Assembly: GCA_947653315.1 (NCBI GenBank)
Contig: CANTGP010000045.1
Span: 1-12,403 of the forward strand
DNA length: 12,403 nt
Reading direction: 5' to 3'
From: an uncultured Lachnospiraceae bacterium
GTDB taxonomy: Bacteria > Bacillota > Clostridia > Lachnospirales > Lachnospiraceae
Shown: in pieces, positions 7,772 to 12,403 of the stretch
How positions within the stretch are numbered: the first letter of the stretch is position 1
How the letters are laid out: each line of letters starts with the position of its first letter
Translations under genes and position numbers: made by a program
The notes under the pieces: generated by a model
Told to the model about the DNA's origin: nothing
The model's input: the letters and a program-made list of their open reading frames with translations, nothing else
Database searches by the model: none

Positions 7772-9901
7772 TCACTGGTATGCCGTTTCCTGTGCCAGCC
7801 AGGACGGGATGCGTCCGGCAATCAGCTCCAAACTTATGCCGTCGCGTGAATCATACAGGATTTCCCCTTTATCCACCGATTCCTTAAAACGCACTGACAC
7901 GGAATAATCATTGCTGATGATGTCCTCCGGATTCCACCGGTTATCAAAGGAAGCAGGATATACCGCCTGCAGCAATTCCTCAATTTGGTCTTCCCGTGTA
8001 AACCTTTTCGTCACGGCATAGGTTTCCCTGCCGCGTTCCAAATCCGCCTCAGCCTCCGGCATTCCGCCTTCTTCCAGCTTTTCATACATCTCTCTGTGGT
8101 AATTGGTCACCGTAACGGATTCCACTTCGTCCGCATGAATCAGGGCGGCATCATACGCGCCTTTTTCCTCCAAAAATGCAAGGGTATTACGGTAAGACGG
8201 ATAAATATCATAATTAAATTTGATATACGTGGTCCATCTGCCGTCCTCATCTTCTTCGTCACGTTCCGCCCGGTAGGAAACTTCCCCGCATATTAATTCG
8301 TTCTTAAAGGTGGAATAATCCGCATTTTCCCTGTCCTTTAAGTATGCCTCACGGAATTCATCCATATCCTTTTTATCCAGCGGCACATACCAAAAGTTTT
8401 CAAACCCGAAAACAAAATCCTTTTCTTCCTTCATTTTCGCATAGATGGCGTCATCGTATAACTGGCAGACGGCTTCCCGGTATTCCCTGCTTCCCATAAT
8501 GCGGCTTAACAATTCTTCTTCCCCGCTGTCCACGGCAAACTCCCGCCAAATTACCTTCCCGTTTTTCATCCGGTACGCCATGGTACACCATATGGGACCG
8601 CCTTCCTGTTTTTTCCCGGAAAGCGCGCAGATTGCCTCCGTATCGGTAACACCGTCTTTGGACAGGAAATAATCCACGGCATAGGCATAATCCAGATTTT
8701 CATCGTAATATGATTTCCGGTATTTGTCATCCCGGAACATGACCACCGTATCCTCCAGTTTCTCCGGGTCCGGCACCCATTTGTCAAAACCGGTCAAATC
8801 GAAACAGTAAATCAGGAAAATAACCGCCACCGCGGCGCCGGAAATAAGCATTTGGTATTTCTTCCCAAGCGCCGCCCGGATATCCATTTCGTAAATAACC
8901 TCTATGACGCCGCTTCCCAAAACGACTGCCAGCACCATACCGAATATCATCATTGCGTAAGGCATATCGCCGATTAAGTCCATGACCAAAAGCGCCGTCC
9001 CCAAAGCAAAAGGAACCACCAGCAAAATCTTTATGACTGCCTTCGTTTTCGGAAATGCCATCGCTTTTCCTGCCGCTTCCGCCGGACGCTTTTTATAACA
9101 AAACCATGCGATTCCCGTATAGACAACGGCCAGCAGGATAGCCACAAACAAACGTTCCAAATGGTCTGACCAGATTTCCCGTTCCCCGGCTTCAAACCAA
9201 AGAACCTGGAAGACGGGGGCGGTTAAAAAAAGGGGTTCTTCCACGGACTCCCCGCAGTAATAACGGTAAAAAGTCATGCGGTAAGCAATCAACAGCATCC
9301 GCACCGCCAATTCATATCCCATAAAGATACCGGCTGCAAAAACCGTAATCACCAGATTGCCGGTCATCATCACCGCCACAATCGTCAAGGCATAAGTTCC
9401 CAAAAACAGCACTGCGGACACTAAGAGAGAAAACACCGCTGCCGCAACGCTTTTCCTGTCCAACGCGCCGTTTATCCCCGCGATTGCCATGGCGGCCAGC
9501 AGATTCACCGCATAAGGCACAAAGAAAATGAATACGCCGTTTAAATAAATCACCGTAAACCGCCTGGATTTCTTAACGGGAACGCTGTGGTAAAAATCCA
9601 CCTTCTGCCGTTTATACAAATAGGAAAATCCCTGTATGGCAATCAGGACCGCAGCCGCAGTGACAATGACATAAAGCACGCCCCGGAAGGAAATCCATTC
9701 ATTCGCCGCTTCCAAAAGGCGCCGCACCGCCTCATCCGGCGGAAGCTCGTCAATCAGGTTATGGGTCTTCTTCCGGCTCATCAGCATCAGCATTCCTACC
9801 GGATAATAAAAGAACCAAAACAGCCATGATACCAGCCACAGCCAAATCCTCCGTTTATTGTTTTCCCTTATGTCAGCCCAAAATGAGTTTTTTGACGTCA
9901 T
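7772..9901 (-). CDS. ABC transporter permease with large C-terminal ectodomain
   Basis: The 709-residue product has about nine hydrophobic segments in its first ~370 residues, including a cytoplasmic-loop motif YHSVPVKKSRRFTVIYLNG typical of YtrC/ABC-2-type permeases. A hydrophilic domain of about 340 residues follows, rich in acidic and aromatic residues and probably outside the cell. It resembles a permease family seen in Lachnospiraceae whose C-terminal domain has, from memory, been named DUF6449; that label is tentative. An ATG at 9922 is in frame, but GGAGG (9915-9911) nine bases before ATG 9901 decides for the shorter form, which overlaps the ATPase gene by 29 bases and implies translational coupling. 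With one ATPase and one permease, a homodimeric transporter or a sensor of cell-wall stress is likely. Substrate is unknown. No clear terminator follows it. Confidence 0.85.
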   Translation of the reverse strand: MTSKNSFWADIRENNKRRIWLWLVSWLFWFFYYPVGMLMLMSRKKTHNLIDELPPDEAVRRLLEAANEWISFRGVLYVIVTAAAVLIAIQGFSYLYKRQKVDFYHSVPVKKSRRFTVIYLNGVFIFFVPYAVNLLAAMAIAGINGALDRKSVAAAVFSLLVSAVLFLGTYALTIVAVMMTGNLVITVFAAGIFMGYELAVRMLLIAYRMTFYRYYCGESVEEPLFLTAPVFQVLWFEAGEREIWSDHLERLFVAILLAVVYTGIAWFCYKKRPAEAAGKAMAFPKTKAVIKILLVVPFALGTALLVMDLIGDMPYAMMIFGMVLAVVLGSGVIEVIYEMDIRAALGKKYQMLISGAAVAVIFLIYCFDLTGFDKWVPDPEKLEDTVVMFRDDKYRKSYYDENLDYAYAVDYFLSKDGVTDTEAICALSGKKQEGGPIWCTMAYRMKNGKVIWREFAVDSGEEELLSRIMGSREYREAVCQLYDDAIYAKMKEEKDFVFGFENFWYVPLDKKDMDEFREAYLKDRENADYSTFKNELICGEVSYRAERDEEDEDGRWTTYIKFNYDIYPSYRNTLAFLEEKGAYDAALIHADEVESVTVTNYHREMYEKLEEGGMPEAEADLERGRETYAVTKRFTREDQIEELLQAVYPASFDNRWNPEDIISNDYSVSVRFKESVDKGEILYDSRDGISLELIAGRIPSWLAQETAYQ

Positions 9902-10778
9902 AGCCGACCACCTCCGTTTCACTGATAAATATTTCTTCCAAAGAAAGGGGAAGCGCCTCGAAAAATACGGGATTCACCGCCGCAAAGCGTGCGATGGTTT
10001 CCTCCCGCCCCCCGCGCACCGTCAGGGTATGCAAAGAACCCCTGTCTTCCCGTTTCATGACTTCCACTCCCTCCAACGCCTTCGCGGCATCTTCCGGCGT
10101 GCGGAACACGCACTGAATCTTTTGGATGTTGCATTTCATGTCTTCCAAATCTTTGGACAGCAGGACGCCACCCTTATGTAACAGCCCGACATGGTCGCAG
10201 ATGTCTTCCAGTTCCCGCAGATTGTGGGAAGCAATCACCGGCGTCAGCCCCCGGCTTTCCATTTCGTTTGCAAGAATACTTTTAATTCCCTGCCGCATCA
10301 CGGGATCCAAGCCGTCGAACGTCTCGTCACAAAGCAGGTACTCCGTACCGGAACAGATTCCGCAAAGCAGGGCAAGCTGCTTTTTCATCCCTTTGGAAAA
10401 CGTATTAATCTTCCGCTTTTTATCCAGCCCGAAATGATCCAGATAAGCGTAAAAGTCCTCCCTGGCAAATCCGCCGTAAACCGTGGAGAAATATTTCTCC
10501 ATTTCCATAGCGTTGGCATTGGCGAAAAAGTAGGGTTCGTCCGCAATAAAAAAGATTTTCTTCTTCGCTTCCACATCATCAAATACGGGAATCCCGTCCA
10601 CGGTTACCGTACCGCCGTCCGCCTTTAAAACCCCTGCCACCATCCGCAGTACCGTGCTTTTTCCTGCGCCGTTGGTACCGATCAGCCCGAACAGGGTGTT
10701 TTCCTTCACGGTCACGCTGACATGGTCCACCGCCAGTATGTCCCCGAAAGATTTACTGAGCTCTTTGATTTCTATCAT
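9873..10778 (-). CDS. ABC transporter ATP-binding protein (YtrB-like)
   Basis: This 301-residue ATPase energises the permease encoded next to it. It shows Walker A GTNGAGKST (residues 34-42), Walker B YLLCDETFDGLDP (D151, E152) with its D-loop, and the switch histidine H185 in ASHN. The signature motif is degenerate (TFSKGMKKQ instead of LSGGQ), and at the Q-loop position there is FFIADEPYFF with no glutamine; both occur in this exporter subgroup. A C-terminal extension of about 90 residues follows the nucleotide-binding core. It begins 27 bases after the GntR gene with GGAGG upstream, and overlaps the permease start, so the three genes form one operon. Confidence 0.93.
   Translation of the reverse strand: MIEIKELSKSFGDILAVDHVSVTVKENTLFGLIGTNGAGKSTVLRMVAGVLKADGGTVTVDGIPVFDDVEAKKKIFFIADEPYFFANANAMEMEKYFSTVYGGFAREDFYAYLDHFGLDKKRKINTFSKGMKKQLALLCGICSGTEYLLCDETFDGLDPVMRQGIKSILANEMESRGLTPVIASHNLRELEDICDHVGLLHKGGVLLSKDLEDMKCNIQKIQCVFRTPEDAAKALEGVEVMKREDRGSLHTLTVRGGREETIARFAAVNPVFFEALPLSLEEIFISETEVVGYDVKKLILG
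9902..9915 (-). promoter_or_regulatory. Ribosome binding site of the permease, inside the ATPase gene
   Basis: GGAGG (9915-9911) followed by a nine-base spacer to ATG 9901 lies within the last codons of the ATPase gene. It is the reason for preferring 9901 over the in-frame ATG at 9922, and it points to coupled translation. Confidence 0.75.
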
Positions 10779-10805
10779 TCTCTTTCTTCCCTCCGTTCCT
10801 TCCTT

Positions 10806-11165
10806 TCATCCTTCCAACTGCCCAAGACATTCCATAAAATCCGACTTCGTCATGCCGAGCTCCATTCCTTCCCGGTAAAGCTCCCTAAGCCGCCCTTTCA
10901 GTTCCTCCTTTTTCTCCTGTAACAGGTTCACGCTGTCGGAAATGAAGTTTCCCCTGCCCTTCACGGCATAAATATAGCCTTGTCGCTCCAGCTCCGCATA
11001 GGCTTTCTGGATCGTATTGGGATTGATGGACAGTTCCATCGCAAGGCTTCTCACGGAAGGCATCTGTTCGTCCTTGGTCAGCACGCCCTTTAAGATCAGC
11101 AGTTTAAACTTCTCCACAACCTGCTCATAGATGGGACGGGCATCCTTGTAGTCCAAAATGATCAT
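10806..11165 (-). CDS. GntR-family transcriptional regulator, YtrA subfamily
   Basis: The 119-residue product has an N-terminal winged helix-turn-helix (IYEQVVEKFKLLILKGVL, then MPSVRSLAMELSINPNTIQKAYAELERQGYIYAVKGRGNFIS) and only a short helical tail of about 40 residues, the layout of YtrA-type GntR repressors that lack a large effector domain. AAGGAG five bases before ATG supports the start. It is first in an operon with an ABC ATPase and permease, and a YtrA-like operator overlaps the operon start site, so it most likely represses its own operon. In Bacillus subtilis the related ytr operon responds to antibiotics acting on lipid II; a similar trigger here is inference. Confidence 0.93.
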   Translation of the reverse strand: MIILDYKDARPIYEQVVEKFKLLILKGVLTKDEQMPSVRSLAMELSINPNTIQKAYAELERQGYIYAVKGRGNFISDSVNLLQEKKEELKGRLRELYREGMELGMTKSDFMECLGQLEG

Positions 11166-11202
11166 ACGCGCTCCTTTCTGTTCCCTGGACTTATTCGTAT
11201 AT

Positions 11203-11227
11203 GGTGTATTATCACAACTAATACACT
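11203..11227. promoter_or_regulatory. YtrA-type operator
   Basis: Minus strand AGTGTA (11227-11222), 13 bases, then TACACC (11208-11203) matches the published B. subtilis YtrA site AGTGTA-N13-TACACT at 11 of 12 positions. Within it GTGTATTA and TAATACAC form a perfect 8-base inverted repeat with a 7-base centre. It sits at the predicted start site (about 11222), where bound repressor would block transcription. Confidence 0.85.
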
Positions 11228-11228
11228 T

Positions 11229-11257
11229 AGTATATGATATGGGGCGGGGATTGTCAA
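11229..11257 (-). promoter_or_regulatory. Sigma-A promoter of the GntR-ABC operon
   Basis: A consensus TTGACA -35 box (11257-11252), a 17-base spacer, and TATACT (11234-11229) form a strong promoter. Predicted start near 11222 leaves a leader of about 57 bases to the GntR ATG. Confidence 0.92.
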
Positions 11258-11260
11258 GGA

Positions 11261-11308
11261 AAAGAAGAAGGGCAAATACCCGCTTCTTTCCGTTACCGGT
11301 ATTTGCCC
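11261..11308 (-). terminator. Rho-independent terminator of the TPR gene
   Basis: On the minus strand an uninterrupted 11-bp stem (11308-11298 with 11280-11270; GGGCAAATACC and its complement) closes a 17-base loop and is followed by TTCTTCTTT (11269-11261). It starts 27 bases after the TPR stop codon. The U-tract ends three bases before the -35 box of the next operon. Confidence 0.85.
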
Positions 11309-11335
11309 CTTTCCCATTTCAATTTCCGCCCGGCA

Positions 11336-12403
11336 TCAAATTTCCACGCCTAAAATCCGAAGCTCTTTCTCCGCGTCCTCATTCCCCCTGCTGCTGGTTT
11401 CCACCGCGCGGCGGAAATACTCTATGGCTTCCTGCGTGCGTCCCCGGTGCAGCGCCATATATCCTTTCAGTTCCCATTCTTCCGTACATTCTTTCCGCGT
11501 ACAATTCCAGCACCACGGGGACTTTTCCATCCGCTCCAGGTACTTCCCGGCTTCCTCATACTCCCCGCAGTAATAATGCATCAGGAATAAATGGTAGGCG
11601 TGTCCCCTGCCGTTGGAGCAGTCCCCGGCAAACAATTCCTCCACGCTCCTTCCCAAGTCTTTGCATTCCTTGTAAAACTCACCCTGGCTTTCCAAATAGC
11701 AATCCTTGCATTCCCTTGCGCCGTCCAAATTCCCCAGCCGCCAGTAGCACTGCATGAGCTCCATAAGGGCGGTGCGGTAATCGCCGGAATCGATTCCTTT
11801 CTCCGCCAGCTTCCGGTGTTCGATGGACTTTTGGAAAAAGATCACCGCCTTTTCCTGCTCCATCAGGAAATCGGCATAACAGTAAGCAATCTGCATGTAC
11901 GCGCTTGCCTTCCCGTCGTGGTCTTCTTTCAGCTTCCCTGCCCCTTTTCCTTCCAAAAGCGCCCGGGCTTCCTCCGCCTTTTGGCGCAGTTCGTCCCCGC
12001 TTAAGAATTTTTGGTACAAATCCAAAAGATCGTCGATACGGGCTCCTTCCATCTCCCAGTTATCGCATACGTATTCCGTAAGGGAGGTACCGCCGTAAAG
12101 CTGCACGATATTATCGAGCGCCTGCTCCCATTCCCTAAACCGCATATAATAATAACGGATATACCCAAGATTTTTCCTGCGCCGTTCTTCCGTCTTAAGC
12201 TGTCCGTCCATTTCCAAAAACCACTCCAGCCCTTTCCGGTACTGGCGGGTTTCACAGAAATAGTCGTGCATTTGGGAATGGGCGTAATTATAATCCTCCC
12301 CCTTTTCCCATCCTGCTTCCAGCCCTTTCCGGTAATACAAGACCGCCTCGTCCCTCCGGTTCAGCATTTCCAGCAAAAATGCCTTGTGCCCCCAATTCCT
12401 GCT
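11336..12403 (-). CDS. TPR-like repeat protein, 5' partial
   Basis: The frame is open to the right window edge, so the N-terminus is missing; 355 residues are visible. A TTG at 12376 could be read as a start, but it has no ribosome binding site and the sequence upstream (SRNWGHKAF) reads as coding. The protein is helical with repeated tetratricopeptide-like units, for example EAVLYYRKGLEAGW near its visible start and QEAIEYFRRAVETSS near its end. It is acidic and rich in Tyr, Trp and Cys, with a CWNCTRKEC cluster around 11486-11514. No signal peptide or membrane segment is visible. TPR folds hold protein-protein contacts; the partner and function are unknown. It ends at a strong terminator and faces the GntR operon in the same direction. 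Confidence 0.82.
   Translation of the reverse strand, partial: SRNWGHKAFLLEMLNRRDEAVLYYRKGLEAGWEKGEDYNYAHSQMHDYFCETRQYRKGLEWFLEMDGQLKTEERRRKNLGYIRYYYMRFREWEQALDNIVQLYGGTSLTEYVCDNWEMEGARIDDLLDLYQKFLSGDELRQKAEEARALLEGKGAGKLKEDHDGKASAYMQIAYCYADFLMEQEKAVIFFQKSIEHRKLAEKGIDSGDYRTALMELMQCYWRLGNLDGARECKDCYLESQGEFYKECKDLGRSVEELFAGDCSNGRGHAYHLFLMHYYCGEYEEAGKYLERMEKSPWCWNCTRKECTEEWELKGYMALHRGRTQEAIEYFRRAVETSSRGNEDAEKELRILGVEI

Overview
The window looks like chromosomal DNA of a moderate-GC member of the Bacillota, most likely a Lachnospiraceae-type Clostridia. This rests on the gene order eno / secG / rnr / smpB / ssrA, strong AGGAGG-type ribosome binding sites, sigma-A promoters, U-tract terminators, and a YtrA-type GntR/ABC operon. 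The family assignment is inference; no species is claimed. Every gene supported here lies on the minus strand, so the biological order runs from high to low coordinates.

From right to left: (1) 12403-11336 is the C-terminal part of a TPR-like protein cut by the window edge, ending in a strong terminator (11261-11308). (2) 11257-7772 is a three-gene operon: a GntR/YtrA-family repressor, an ABC ATPase, and a large permease with a ~340-residue C-terminal domain outside the membrane segments. It starts from a near-consensus promoter overlapped at its start site by a YtrA-like operator. (3) 7582-6278 is enolase, with a GNRA-loop terminator. (4) 6223-6140 is an isolated 84-bp hairpin element lying between the enolase terminator and the next promoter. 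(5) 6044-5520 is an isochorismatase/nicotinamidase-family cysteine hydrolase with its own promoter. (6) 5387-3291 is a membrane-bound chemoreceptor fused to a YcgR-like c-di-GMP-binding tail, also with its own promoter. (7) 3177-136 is the secG-rnr-smpB cluster, with a full intrinsic terminator between secG and rnr and a degenerate six-copy repeat between rnr and smpB. (8) 65-1 is the 5' end of the tmRNA gene ssrA, with a promoter that starts a few bases after the smpB stop.

The genes fall into three themes. The first is RNA and ribosome quality control: RNase R, SmpB and tmRNA act together in trans-translation and decay of the faulty mRNA, with SecG as the usual upstream neighbour. The second is core and accessory metabolism: enolase and the hydrolase. 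The third is sensing: a putative cell-envelope-stress ABC operon, and a chemoreceptor that probably couples c-di-GMP to chemotaxis signalling. The most unusual items are the chemoreceptor-PilZ fusion, the isolated hairpin, the terminator just upstream of rnr, and the rnr-smpB repeats. No mobile element, CRISPR array or tRNA gene was seen, and no gene-free stretch exceeds 300 bases.
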